50,775 nucleotides of DNA from Shewanella algicola (GTDB lineage Bacteria > Pseudomonadota > Gammaproteobacteria > Enterobacterales > Shewanellaceae): assembly GCF_014648035.1 (NCBI RefSeq), contig NZ_BMQI01000036.1, forward strand, positions 1-50,775, in the 5' to 3' direction. A program made the position numbers and the translations under genes. This document shows, piece after piece, positions 8,338 to 16,904 of this stretch (positions are counted from its first letter, which is position 1; each line of letters starts with the position of its first letter). The notes under the pieces are model-generated. The model ran no database searches, was not told where the DNA came from, and saw only the letters and a program-made list of their open reading frames with translations.

Positions 8338-8990
8338 AGCAAAAATGGGCAATCTGGTCAGAAAAATTTAACCAACTCAGCCAGCGCGAACGGTTATTAA
8401 TCTCTCTTGCCAGTGTCGTGGTGATTGGAATGCTGCTGTATTTACCATTAGAGTCAATTTGGAAACAACAGCAATCGACACAAAATCAATTGAATGGATT
8501 ACAGCAAGAAAACGACATATCACTGCAACAGATAGACTTATACCAACAACGTTTGCAGCTTGACCCAGACAAAGATTACCAACAACGTTTGCAGTTAGTC
8601 AGCGAACAAATGTCAGCTATTGATGCCGAATTAGACGCGCAAATGGTTGATATGGTGCCAGCGGATTATATGCCAATGGTGCTCGCTAATTTACTGGGTA
8701 ATGTAAAAGGTGTGACCCTGCAATCTTTTGCTTCTATCGCGCCGACCCCGTTATTAAATATGGGCGATAATAGCCAGGTTAACTTATATAGCCATGGTAT
8801 TAAGCTGGTTTTACAAGGTGATTATTTTGCTATTTTAGATTTTGTTTCTGCCGTAGAAAACATGCCCGATAAACTGTATTGGAAGCGCATGGATTATCGT
8901 GTCGAGACTCACCCAAAAGCGTTAGTTGAATTAGAACTTTACACACTTAGTGTGAATAAGGACTTTATTAGTGTTGCTAAACAGAATTAA
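8334..8990 (+). CDS. mshJ: MSHA biogenesis protein MshJ (PilO/GspM-like)
   Basis: The 218-residue protein begins with a short cytoplasmic segment, then a membrane helix (about 24-40, ISLASVVVIGMLLYLPL), a Gln-rich coiled coil (about 45-100) and a periplasmic domain. The motif GDYFAILDFVSAVE is typical of the ferredoxin-like fold of PilO and GspM proteins. It lies in the position that MshJ holds in Vibrio. It should pair with the PilN-like protein to form the inner-membrane alignment complex. The start overlaps the upstream stop by four bases and the end overlaps mshK by 20. Confidence 0.85.
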   Translation: MKQKWAIWSEKFNQLSQRERLLISLASVVVIGMLLYLPLESIWKQQQSTQNQLNGLQQENDISLQQIDLYQQRLQLDPDKDYQQRLQLVSEQMSAIDAELDAQMVDMVPADYMPMVLANLLGNVKGVTLQSFASIAPTPLLNMGDNSQVNLYSHGIKLVLQGDYFAILDFVSAVENMPDKLYWKRMDYRVETHPKALVELELYTLSVNKDFISVAKQN

Positions 8991-9303
8991 CTCTATGGCA
9001 TTGGCTTTTATTGCAACGAGTCTATTGGTCGTGGCGAGCGTGAATGCGCAAAGCTTGCGTGACCCAACATTACCGGGTCAAGGGTATGCCGTTGCGACTA
9101 CGCCCCAAAACATCACTCAACAAAGCTTGATGCTCAACAGTATTGTGAATGGTCAGCATGCTTATGCCGTTATCAACAACAAAATTGTGGCTGTGGGTGA
9201 TACTGTCAACAATGGATTAACCGTATCTTCAATCGGTCAGGATAATGTAACTTTGTCAGATGGCAGAAAGCTTCAGCTTTTTCAGTCGATAACAGAGCGA
9301 TAG
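8971..9303 (+). CDS. mshK: MSHA biogenesis protein MshK (PilP-like)
   Basis: This 110-residue exported protein has a signal peptide ending near VNA and the segment LRDPTLPG. A small beta domain (about 48-105) contains LNSIVNGQHAYAVINNKIVAVGD, the pattern of PilP/GspC-type domains that connect the inner-membrane complex to the secretin. I kept the GTG start at 8971 because AAGGA lies eight bases upstream, inside mshJ. An ATG at 8995 is in frame but has no ribosome-binding site. The 20-base overlap with mshJ implies coupling. It is followed directly by the secretin gene. Confidence 0.8.
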   Translation: MLLNRINSMALAFIATSLLVVASVNAQSLRDPTLPGQGYAVATTPQNITQQSLMLNSIVNGQHAYAVINNKIVAVGDTVNNGLTVSSIGQDNVTLSDGRKLQLFQSITER

Positions 9304-9316
9304 GATTAGAATAAAA

Positions 9317-10975
9317 ATGAAAGTAATTAAATATGTTACCCCTCTGATGTCACTGTGCTTGATTGCTTGTCAAACGACAGATAGACCTGAACCACAAAAC
9401 GCTAAATCCACATTGTCGGAATCAATCCAACAATCGCAAACTAATGCCAATACAACGCCACCGCCAGCAACGATGCCTGCAGCAGTTCAGCGTGAGTTAA
9501 ATAGTAATAATGTATTAGGGTCAGCAAGAGCATTACCAGCAGAGCGCCGTTTTGATGTGTCAGCTAATGATGTTGAAGCCAGAGTGTTTTTCCCGAGTCT
9601 TGTAAAAGATTCACCGCTTAGTGTTGCCGTTCATCCGGATGTCACTGGCACGATTTCATTATCGTTAAAAGCGGTTACTTTGTCTGAAGCGTTACAGGTT
9701 GTAGAAGACATTTATGGCTATGAAGTCAGCCGTCAAGGGCGGATTTTAAGAGTGTTCCCCTCAGGCATGCGCACTGAAACCATCCCGTTAAACTACCTGT
9801 ATATGCAACGCGAAGGCTTGTCGTTAACGTCAGTAAGCTCTGGCCGTATTTCGGATGATAATGACAACTCAAATAGCAGCAGTAGTAATAGCAATAATAG
9901 CTCTAGCAGTAGTACGAGTAGCAGTAATAACAATTCAAGTAATAATGAAAAGACCAACGGTACTTTTATCAGTTCAACCACTAAAACGGATTTTTGGGGT
10001 GAGCTGCAATCAACATTAGTGTCAATTATTGGTGATACAGGAGGCGGGCGTCAGGTGGTTGTTACTCCTCAGGCCGGGTTAGTGACGATTCGGGCTTACC
10101 CTAATGAATTACGCCAGGTTCGCAGTTTTTTGAAAACGGCAGAAAGTCATTTACAACGCCAAGTGATCCTAGAGGCAAAAATTTTAGAAGTCACTTTATC
10201 TGATGATTATCAACAAGGTATTCAGTGGGAAAACGTCTTAGGTCATGTGGGTAACACGGATATTGATTTTAGCACCTCAGCAGGACAAGGTTTAAATAAT
10301 ACCATTTCATCGATTATTGGCGGAGTAACGTCAATCAATTTTCAAGGTACAGACTTTAGTACCATGATTAACTTGCTCGATACGCAAGGTGATGTCGATG
10401 TCTTGTCTAGTCCACGTGTCACCGCGTCTAATAACCAAAAAGCGGTCATTAAAGTCGGTACTGATGAGTATTTTGTGACTGATGTGTCGACAACGACAGT
10501 GTCTTCTACCACAACCGTAACGACTCCAGATGTCGAGTTGACTCCGTTTTTCTCAGGTATTGCGCTTGATGTAACTCCACAAATTGATGAAAACGGCAAT
10601 GTGCTTTTGCATGTTCATCCGTCGGTGATCGATGTTGAAGAACAAACCAAAACCATTGAAATCAGTGATTCAACATTAGAGCTGCCTCTCGCGCAAAGTG
10701 AAATTCGCGAGTCTGATACCATTATTCGTGCAGCATCGGGTGATGTCGTTGTTATTGGTGGTTTAATGAAGAGTGAAAACATTGAAACCGAATCGAAAGT
10801 GCCTTTATTGGGTGATATTCCATTTTTAGGACAAGCATTCACCAGCCGCACTAAGTCAAAGCAAAAAACAGAATTAATCATTTTACTTAAGCCTACAGTG
10901 GTTGGCGCGAATACATGGCGAGATGAGTTAAAGCGTTCACAAGAATTAATTGAGCGTTGGTACCCATCTAACTAA
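9317..10975 (+). CDS. mshL: MSHA secretin MshL (outer-membrane lipoprotein)
   Basis: MshL forms the outer-membrane channel through which the pilus emerges. The 552 residues begin with a lipoprotein signal (LIAC, C18). A short N-domain (about 75-160) with DVEARVFFPSLVKDSP follows, then a Ser/Asn-rich linker (about 178-213), an N1-like domain with LVTIRAYPNELRQV, and the secretin core (about 285-545). The core contains DVDVLSSPRVTASNNQKAVIKVG and the C-terminal GGLMKSENIETESKVPLLGDIPFLGQAF, which are family hallmarks. The linker is longer and lower in complexity than I would expect and is encoded by a trinucleotide microsatellite. The gene sits between mshK and mshM. Confidence 0.95.
   Translation: MKVIKYVTPLMSLCLIACQTTDRPEPQNAKSTLSESIQQSQTNANTTPPPATMPAAVQRELNSNNVLGSARALPAERRFDVSANDVEARVFFPSLVKDSPLSVAVHPDVTGTISLSLKAVTLSEALQVVEDIYGYEVSRQGRILRVFPSGMRTETIPLNYLYMQREGLSLTSVSSGRISDDNDNSNSSSSNSNNSSSSSTSSSNNNSSNNEKTNGTFISSTTKTDFWGELQSTLVSIIGDTGGGRQVVVTPQAGLVTIRAYPNELRQVRSFLKTAESHLQRQVILEAKILEVTLSDDYQQGIQWENVLGHVGNTDIDFSTSAGQGLNNTISSIIGGVTSINFQGTDFSTMINLLDTQGDVDVLSSPRVTASNNQKAVIKVGTDEYFVTDVSTTTVSSTTTVTTPDVELTPFFSGIALDVTPQIDENGNVLLHVHPSVIDVEEQTKTIEISDSTLELPLAQSEIRESDTIIRAASGDVVVIGGLMKSENIETESKVPLLGDIPFLGQAFTSRTKSKQKTELIILLKPTVVGANTWRDELKRSQELIERWYPSN
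9868..9948 (+). repeat. Trinucleotide-rich microsatellite encoding the Ser/Asn linker of MshL
   Basis: About 80 bases consist almost only of AGC, AGT and AAT/AAC codons and encode a run of Ser and Asn at about residues 184-210. Slippage in units of three would change the linker length without breaking the frame. Confidence 0.75.
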
Positions 10976-11004
10976 TGATGGCCAATAACGGAACTTAATT
11001 CATT

Positions 11005-11940
11005 ATGTATTTGCAGCACTTTGGCATGGGGCAGTTACCATTTACGCTTACCCCTAACACAAGCTTCTTTTTTGGGTTAGCCCCCCATGTAGAAGCTTTG
11101 CAGGTGTTGCAAACCGCTTTAGAAACGGGCGAAGGTTTTATTAAGGTGACTGGCGAGGTAGGCACAGGTAAAACATTAATATGTCGCAAACTACTTAATG
11201 ATTTACCTGCTCAATATCATTGTGCCTACTTGCCTAACCCCTATTTGTCTCCAAAAGAATTACGTTTTGCTGTGGCAGGTGAATTAGGGCTAAATTTACC
11301 TAATAAAATCGATCAACAGCAATTAACACGACTGATCCATGAGCGGTTGCTGGAGCTAAATCATCAAGGGTTTCATGTCTTGTTAGTGCTGGATGAAGCG
11401 CAAGCATTACCCGACGACAGTATTGAAGCATTACGGTTATTTACCAACTTAGAAACCGAAAGCCGTAAGCTGTTGCAAGTGGTGTTATTTGGTCAGCAAG
11501 AGCTAGATGAGCGATTGGCTCAAGCTAAATTTAGGCAGCTACGCCAGCGAATTACCTTTAGTTACCATTTACGGCCATTGAGTTGGGATGAAATTCAGGC
11601 CTATATTCAATATCGATTGGTCACTGCGGATTATCAAGGCCCTCAGTTATTTAGCGTGAGCGATATTAAGTTGTTGGCGAAAGCGGCTAGAGGGATCCCT
11701 CGGCTGGTAAATATCTTGGCTCACAAAAGTTTATTGTTGTGTTATGGCGAAGGCGCTCAAAAAGTGCAAACCAAGCATTGTCGTGCAGCCATAAGAGATA
11801 CTGAAGATATAAATTTAACTGAACGGTCAGGCTTTTCACGTTCAAGCATGCTAGTTATTATCATGTTATTAGTACTCATGCTAACGATAGGATTAACGGA
11901 TGTCAGCGGTGATTGGTTAACATGGATAAGTGAGCATTAA
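11005..11940 (+). CDS. mshM: MSHA biogenesis ATPase MshM (ExeA/GspA-like AAA)
   Basis: This 311-residue AAA-family ATPase resembles ExeA/GspA. It has a Walker A motif, GEVGTGKT (50-57), and a Walker B motif, LLVLDEAQALP, with the typical sensor region LLQVVLFGQQELDERL. A single membrane helix lies near the C-terminus (about 282-302, MLVIIMLLVLMLTIGL). ExeA uses ATP to help secretin multimers assemble through peptidoglycan, so MshM probably does the same for MshL. Unlike ExeA, it ends soon after the helix and lacks a large periplasmic peptidoglycan-binding domain. Its stop and the mshN start share one base (TAATG). Confidence 0.92.
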   Translation: MYLQHFGMGQLPFTLTPNTSFFFGLAPHVEALQVLQTALETGEGFIKVTGEVGTGKTLICRKLLNDLPAQYHCAYLPNPYLSPKELRFAVAGELGLNLPNKIDQQQLTRLIHERLLELNHQGFHVLLVLDEAQALPDDSIEALRLFTNLETESRKLLQVVLFGQQELDERLAQAKFRQLRQRITFSYHLRPLSWDEIQAYIQYRLVTADYQGPQLFSVSDIKLLAKAARGIPRLVNILAHKSLLLCYGEGAQKVQTKHCRAAIRDTEDINLTERSGFSRSSMLVIIMLLVLMLTIGLTDVSGDWLTWISEH

Positions 11941-13256
11941 TGAGTGTGATAATAAAAATGCTGCGCGATTTAGAGCAGCGCCAACAACCAGGGGCTGATA
12001 AACCAGGGCCTGACAATGCACCTTCTCAGCCGAAGGGTGAGTTTGTTCGTCCGCAAGTTCAATATTATCCTACCGAAAAATCTCGTTTGCCTTTAATTGC
12101 TACTGTGGTGTGCGTGCTTTTATGCATCCCAGCCATTTGGTATGGGGTGTCAATGTATCAACAAACTGCGCCCACAGCAGAATCGTCATTGATGGCTAGT
12201 AATGCAGATGAGCCATTAACAATAACCGACGACACAACAACTCAAATTACTCGCGACGTTGAGCCACAAAGCACTGATGTCCAACCCAGCAATAACACTA
12301 CGTTACTCGCCAAGCAACAATCGAGCTTGAGTGATAATGCTGAGCCCGATATTGCTTCACCACGTGCAGAAGGTACTTCTGCAGTTGATGCATCTTCAAC
12401 AGCAGCGCTAGCGCCAGCAACGGCCTCTATTCAGGCTCAAGAACCCATTGAGCAAACAACCAGTACCGATGATGCCGAGCTCACGTTAGCGGTAACAAGC
12501 CAACCCGCTACAGAAGATGTTGTTCAGGTTGCCAAGGTGGTTGAAACACCTATCGTGGCGAAAGACACGCCTACGGTTCAACCGGTAGCCTCGTCGGTTA
12601 ACGCCCCTCAACCTAACTCTAAAATAGCGCAAACCTCATCTTCAAATGCTATGACGGTAAAAGAAGTGGTGATAAGCAAAGCCGAGATGGCGCAGTTACA
12701 ATATCGCAAGGCAACCGATGCTGAAAATGCACAACGGTTAGAAGAAGCCGCCAGTTTTTATTTAGAAGCCATTATTTTACAGCCGAGCTTACACAAAGCG
12801 CGTAAGCAACTGGTGGCGATTTATTACGGACAAAACAACACCACAACCGCTATGCGCTTGTTAGAAAGTGGTATTAGTATGTTTCCGCAAGAGTGGGAGT
12901 TTTATGTGATTTTGTCGCGACTTCAAACTGAAACAAAATCCTTTGACAGTGCCCAAACAACCTTAGCGATGATCCCCGACAATTCTAGTTGGGCGCGTGA
13001 CAAGTGGGTCGCGCAAACTGAATTAGCCCAAAATACACAAGATTTTGTGTTAGCTGAACAAGCGTATCGTCAATTATTACAAGCCGAATCGACCCAAGCA
13101 CGCTGGTGGATGGGCCTGGGTTATGCATTAGATTCCCAACAAAAATATATTCCAGCGGCTCAGGCTTATCGCTCTGCATTAAGTTATGAAGGATTATCAA
13201 CCTCAGCGATGGACTTTATTGAAAACAGATTGGCTCAACTAGGAGAAACACGATGA
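11940..13256 (+). CDS. mshN: MSHA biogenesis protein MshN (membrane-anchored TPR protein)
   Basis: The protein has 438 residues. A cytoplasmic N-terminus begins with VIIKMLRDLEQRQ, a motif common to MshN and GspB-like proteins. A membrane helix follows (about 50-70), then a long low-complexity Thr/Ser/Ala/Gln region (about 75-235) and tetratricopeptide repeats (about 245-435) such as AASFYLEAIILQPSLHKARKQ. It is probably a periplasmic TPR partner of MshM or the secretin. The linker should span peptidoglycan. It overlaps mshM by one base and mshE by four, consistent with tight coupling. Confidence 0.88.
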   Translation: MSVIIKMLRDLEQRQQPGADKPGPDNAPSQPKGEFVRPQVQYYPTEKSRLPLIATVVCVLLCIPAIWYGVSMYQQTAPTAESSLMASNADEPLTITDDTTTQITRDVEPQSTDVQPSNNTTLLAKQQSSLSDNAEPDIASPRAEGTSAVDASSTAALAPATASIQAQEPIEQTTSTDDAELTLAVTSQPATEDVVQVAKVVETPIVAKDTPTVQPVASSVNAPQPNSKIAQTSSSNAMTVKEVVISKAEMAQLQYRKATDAENAQRLEEAASFYLEAIILQPSLHKARKQLVAIYYGQNNTTTAMRLLESGISMFPQEWEFYVILSRLQTETKSFDSAQTTLAMIPDNSSWARDKWVAQTELAQNTQDFVLAEQAYRQLLQAESTQARWWMGLGYALDSQQKYIPAAQAYRSALSYEGLSTSAMDFIENRLAQLGETR

Positions 13257-15013
13257 AACCTAAATTGAAGATGCGCTTAGGTGACCTTCTAGTACAAGAG
13301 TTGATTATTAGCGAAACGCAATTACAACAAGCACTGACCGAACAACGTAATAGTGGTAAAAAACTGGGTCGTACGTTAATCGACTTAAAATACATTACCG
13401 AAGTTCAACTGCTTAAGTTTTTGTCTCAGCAGTTAAATTTACCTTATTTGGACATTAGTCGTCGGCCAATCCCTGCCGAAGTGGTTAATATTTTACCTGA
13501 GGTGCAAGCACGCCGTTATCGTGCCTTAGTGGTTGAAAGCGGTCCTGACCATGTGCTGATTGCCATGAGTGACCCTGCTGATTTGCAAGCCATTGATAAT
13601 TTAGAAATCTTGGTCGCTCCTAAGCAATTGATGCTTGCGGTGGCGCCCGAGCAACAATTATTAGATGCGTTTGATAACTTATATCGCCGTACAGGACAAA
13701 TTGCTGAAATTGCCGGCAAGCTTGAAGAAGAATATGCCGCTGATGACATGTTCGACCTTAATGGCTTAACAGAAGGCGACAGTGATAATGAAACCACGGT
13801 GGTTAAGTTATTACAGTCTATTTTTGAAGATGCGGTGCAAATGCGTGCGTCGGATATTCATATCGAGCCGGGTGAAAAAGTATTGCGTATTCGTCAGCGT
13901 ATTGATGGTCAGTTGCACGAAAATACCCTTGGTGAAGTCAATATTGCTGCCGCCCTGGTATTGCGCCTCAAGTTAATGGCTGGTTTAGATATTTCTGAAA
14001 AACGTATGCCGCAAGATGGCCGTTTTCATATTGAAATTAAAGGTCATAAAATCGATGTGCGTATGTCGACCATGCCCATTTACCATGGCGAATCAGTGGT
14101 AATGCGTTTGTTAGACCAAACCACAGGGCTGCGCACCTTAGATGAAACCGGTATGCCACCGCATATTGTGGCGCGGATCCGTAAACAAATTAAGCGCCCT
14201 CACGGAATGTTATTGGTGACCGGGCCAACGGGTAGCGGTAAAACCACAACGCTGTACGGTATTCTTAGCGAGTTAAACACGCCCGACAGAAAGATCATTA
14301 CCGTTGAAGACCCGGTGGAATATCAATTACCGCGTATTAACCAGGTGCAAGTTAATCATAAAATTGGTTTAAACTTTTCCAATGTGTTGCGTACCACTTT
14401 GCGTCAAGATCCCGATATCATCATGGTGGGTGAGATGCGTGACCAAGAAACGGTTGAAATTGGTTTACGAGGTGCGTTAACCGGTCACTTTGTGTTATCA
14501 ACACTGCATACTAATGACGCGGTAACCAGTGCTTTGAGATTACTCGACATGGGAGCTGCCAGCTATTTAGTTGCCAGCGCACTTAGAGTGATTATTGCGC
14601 AGCGATTGGTTCGCCGTGTATGTCAAAACTGCGCCGTGGCGTACCAGCCTAATGCATCAGAGCGCAGCTGGCTTGAGAGTGTGACCAAAAAAGACATGAC
14701 AACTGCGACCTTTAAAGTGGGCAGTGGTTGTCAAACCTGTAATGGTTCTGGTTATCGTGGCCGAATTGGTATTTTTGAAATATTAGAGCTCGATGAAAAC
14801 ATGATCGACGCCATGCGTACCGGTAATCCGCAAGACTTTGCCCGCGCCGCATTGCGCAGCCCAAACTTTATTCCGTTAGCGCAGTCGGCCATGGAGTATT
14901 TATTTCAAGGCACTACCACGTTAGAAGAAGTCGCCAAATTAGTTGAAGATGTCAGCGAGTCAGCTGTTGCTTTATCAGTTGATATTACTAGTCAATCAGG
15001 CCTTGGGGCATAA
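13253..15013 (+). CDS. mshE: MSHA pilus extension ATPase MshE
   Basis: MshE powers pilus extension as a hexameric PilB/GspE-type ATPase. The 586 residues start with an MshEN domain: two 24-residue motifs (from RLGDLLVQE and KLGRTLIDL) separated by five residues. This fold binds c-di-GMP in Vibrio cholerae MshE. An N2 domain follows, then the ATPase core with Walker A GPTGSGKT (324-331), the Asp box TVEDPVEYQ, Walker B DPDIIMVGEMRD and the His box LSTLHTNDA. Zinc-binding CxxC pairs (CQNC and CQTC) lie at about 461-500. The glycine at position 10 of both MshEN motifs is replaced (L and K), so binding should not be assumed. I see no retraction ATPase (PilT) gene in the window. Confidence 0.96.
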   Translation: MKPKLKMRLGDLLVQELIISETQLQQALTEQRNSGKKLGRTLIDLKYITEVQLLKFLSQQLNLPYLDISRRPIPAEVVNILPEVQARRYRALVVESGPDHVLIAMSDPADLQAIDNLEILVAPKQLMLAVAPEQQLLDAFDNLYRRTGQIAEIAGKLEEEYAADDMFDLNGLTEGDSDNETTVVKLLQSIFEDAVQMRASDIHIEPGEKVLRIRQRIDGQLHENTLGEVNIAAALVLRLKLMAGLDISEKRMPQDGRFHIEIKGHKIDVRMSTMPIYHGESVVMRLLDQTTGLRTLDETGMPPHIVARIRKQIKRPHGMLLVTGPTGSGKTTTLYGILSELNTPDRKIITVEDPVEYQLPRINQVQVNHKIGLNFSNVLRTTLRQDPDIIMVGEMRDQETVEIGLRGALTGHFVLSTLHTNDAVTSALRLLDMGAASYLVASALRVIIAQRLVRRVCQNCAVAYQPNASERSWLESVTKKDMTTATFKVGSGCQTCNGSGYRGRIGIFEILELDENMIDAMRTGNPQDFARAALRSPNFIPLAQSAMEYLFQGTTTLEEVAKLVEDVSESAVALSVDITSQSGLGA

Positions 15014-15015
15014 CG

Positions 15016-16230
15016 ATGCCAACGTATCAATATCGAGGACGTAACGCTCAGGGAAAGGCTGTGACTGCTCAAGTGGAGTCAGCCGATGAAAGCGCTGCAG
15101 CAGATTTATTATTGTCGCGCGGCATTATCCCGTTAGAGTTAAATGAGGTTAAGACTAAACAATCGTTTTCAATGGCATTGTTTCAGAACCGAGTCTCATT
15201 AGAAGAGTTGCAAATTTTTACCCGGCAAATGTACTCGTTAACGCGTTCAGGTATTCCTATTTTACGCGCCATTGCAGGCTTGTCTGAGACCACACATTCG
15301 CATCGAATGAAACATGCGTTAGATGATATCTCTGAGCAGTTAACCTCGGGCAGACCATTATCTTCCGCAATGAACCAACACCCCGATGTGTTTGATTCAT
15401 TGTTTGTGTCGATGATCCATGTGGGTGAAAACACCGGTAAATTGGAAGATGCATTTATTCAGTTGTCGCATTATATTGAGCGCGAGCAAGAAACTCGCCG
15501 CCGTATTAAAGCAGCAATGCGTTACCCTATCTTCGTTCTTATTGCGATTACCATCGCGATGGTGATCCTCAATATTATGGTGATCCCCAAATTTGCTGAT
15601 ATGTTTTCGCGCTTTGGGGCCGATTTACCCTGGGCCACTAAAATCCTCATCAGCACCTCTAATCTATTTGTTAATTATTGGCCGCATATGCTGGTGGTGT
15701 TAATTGGGGTCATTGTTGGGATCCGTTATTGGCACCATACCGACAAAGGCCAAAAGCAATGGGATTTATGGAAGTTACATATTCCTGTGGTGGGATCGAT
15801 TATTGAGCGTTCTACTTTGTCGCGCTATTGCCGTAGCTTTTCAATGATGCTCAGTGCTGGCGTGCCAATGACTCAAGCATTAAGCTTGGTTGCTGATGCA
15901 GTTGATAACGCTTATATGCATGACAAAATTGTGGGTATGCGCCGTGGTATTGAATCTGGTGAGTCAATGCTAAGGGTTTCAAATAGTAGCCATTTGTTTA
16001 CGCCTTTAGTGTTGCAAATGGTGGCTGTTGGTGAAGAAACCGGTCAAATCGATCAGTTACTAAATGATGCGGCAGATTTTTATGAAGGCGAGGTTGATTA
16101 CGACTTAAAAAATCTTACCGCAAAATTAGAGCCTATTTTAATCGGATTTGTCGCGGTTATCGTACTTATTCTTGCGCTAGGTATCTATCTACCTATGTGG
16201 GACATGCTAAAAGTGGTTAAAGGTGGTTAA
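15016..16230 (+). CDS. mshG: MSHA inner-membrane platform protein MshG (PilC/GspF family)
   Basis: The 404-residue protein has the duplicated GspF-domain layout. An N-terminal cytoplasmic segment begins MPTYQYRGRNAQGK. The first GspF domain (about 70-190) contains FTRQMYSLTRSGIPILRAI and ends in a membrane helix. The second (about 270-395) contains FSMMLSAGVPMTQALSLV, followed by a C-terminal helix. Helices are visible at about 170-192, 217-238 and 370-395. The protein is expected to be turned by MshE and to draw pilins out of the membrane. It starts two bases after the mshE stop. Confidence 0.95.
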   Translation: MPTYQYRGRNAQGKAVTAQVESADESAAADLLLSRGIIPLELNEVKTKQSFSMALFQNRVSLEELQIFTRQMYSLTRSGIPILRAIAGLSETTHSHRMKHALDDISEQLTSGRPLSSAMNQHPDVFDSLFVSMIHVGENTGKLEDAFIQLSHYIEREQETRRRIKAAMRYPIFVLIAITIAMVILNIMVIPKFADMFSRFGADLPWATKILISTSNLFVNYWPHMLVVLIGVIVGIRYWHHTDKGQKQWDLWKLHIPVVGSIIERSTLSRYCRSFSMMLSAGVPMTQALSLVADAVDNAYMHDKIVGMRRGIESGESMLRVSNSSHLFTPLVLQMVAVGEETGQIDQLLNDAADFYEGEVDYDLKNLTAKLEPILIGFVAVIVLILALGIYLPMWDMLKVVKGG

Positions 16231-16262
16231 ATTACAGGGCCTTTGGCTTATTGGGTAACAGT

Positions 16263-16847
16263 ATGTTAAATCAGCAAAAAGCCGATGATGACTTACTTAA
16301 AGTCTATGGCAAGTTGATAGCAATCGTGGTGTTGATTATTTTGGTGGGTATCTTAGGTGGCCGCTATGTCAACACTGCGCCAAATTTAACTAGCCAAGGT
16401 TTGGCCTTTGAACATAATCGGCTTTTAAATGTCTTAGCTATGGTACGCAGCCAATGGTTAGCTTCAGGAAGACCGAACAAGATGTTGTTGTCTTGGTACG
16501 ATGTGGCACCAAATGTGCTTACACAAGATAAGTCCAATAATAATGCGGAATCGTCAAAAAATGGACGATTGGACGCTTCAGCGCAAATAGACAATACCGA
16601 AGCTGAGTTAGTCGGCACTAATAATTGGATTCAATTGTCATCTAACGGTTGGCCTTTGGTTGAAACCTATGATGAAGACGGTTGTAGACAGCTATGGCAG
16701 CAATTGCTGGCAATAGACGTAAATGAGCTAGGGTTAACGGTGGTTTATCAAGCAGAAGATAAAGTTTGTCGTTTTACTTCTGCAAATCAAGCCAGTCTAA
16801 GCTATCAGTTACAAACCGGCAGAATCATTTATTTAGCGGCTGAGTAG
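16263..16847 (+). CDS. mshF: MSHA biogenesis protein MshF
   Basis: The protein has 194 residues with one N-terminal membrane helix (about 18-37, GKLIAIVVLIILVGILGG) and a soluble, probably periplasmic part containing LLNVLAMVRSQWLASGRP. It is identified mainly by its place between mshG and mshB, as in Vibrio. Its function is not established. I chose the ATG at 16263; a TTG at 16251 is in frame but unlikely. The C-terminal part with one or two Cys and a helix-then-beta arrangement recalls pilin-like proteins, but there is no prepilin cleavage motif. It closes the machinery block. Confidence 0.75.
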   Translation: MLNQQKADDDLLKVYGKLIAIVVLIILVGILGGRYVNTAPNLTSQGLAFEHNRLLNVLAMVRSQWLASGRPNKMLLSWYDVAPNVLTQDKSNNNAESSKNGRLDASAQIDNTEAELVGTNNWIQLSSNGWPLVETYDEDGCRQLWQQLLAIDVNELGLTVVYQAEDKVCRFTSANQASLSYQLQTGRIIYLAAE

Positions 16848-16885
16848 TAAAAAAGTCTACCCTAGGTGTTAAAATTTTAATAAGC

Positions 16886-16894
16886 TGCTAATAT
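16886..16894 (+). promoter_or_regulatory. Candidate extended -10 promoter of the msh pilin operon
   Basis: TGCTAATAT fits TGnTATAAT with two mismatches and resembles the TGCTATATT upstream of mshI. A poor -35 (GTGTTA, 16866-16871) lies 17 bases upstream. Transcription would begin near 16901, only a few bases before the small open frame at 16905. Two operons, one for machinery and one for pilins, are described in Vibrio cholerae, so a promoter is expected in this gap. Confidence 0.4.
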
Positions 16895-16904
16895 CTGACA
16901 AGTT

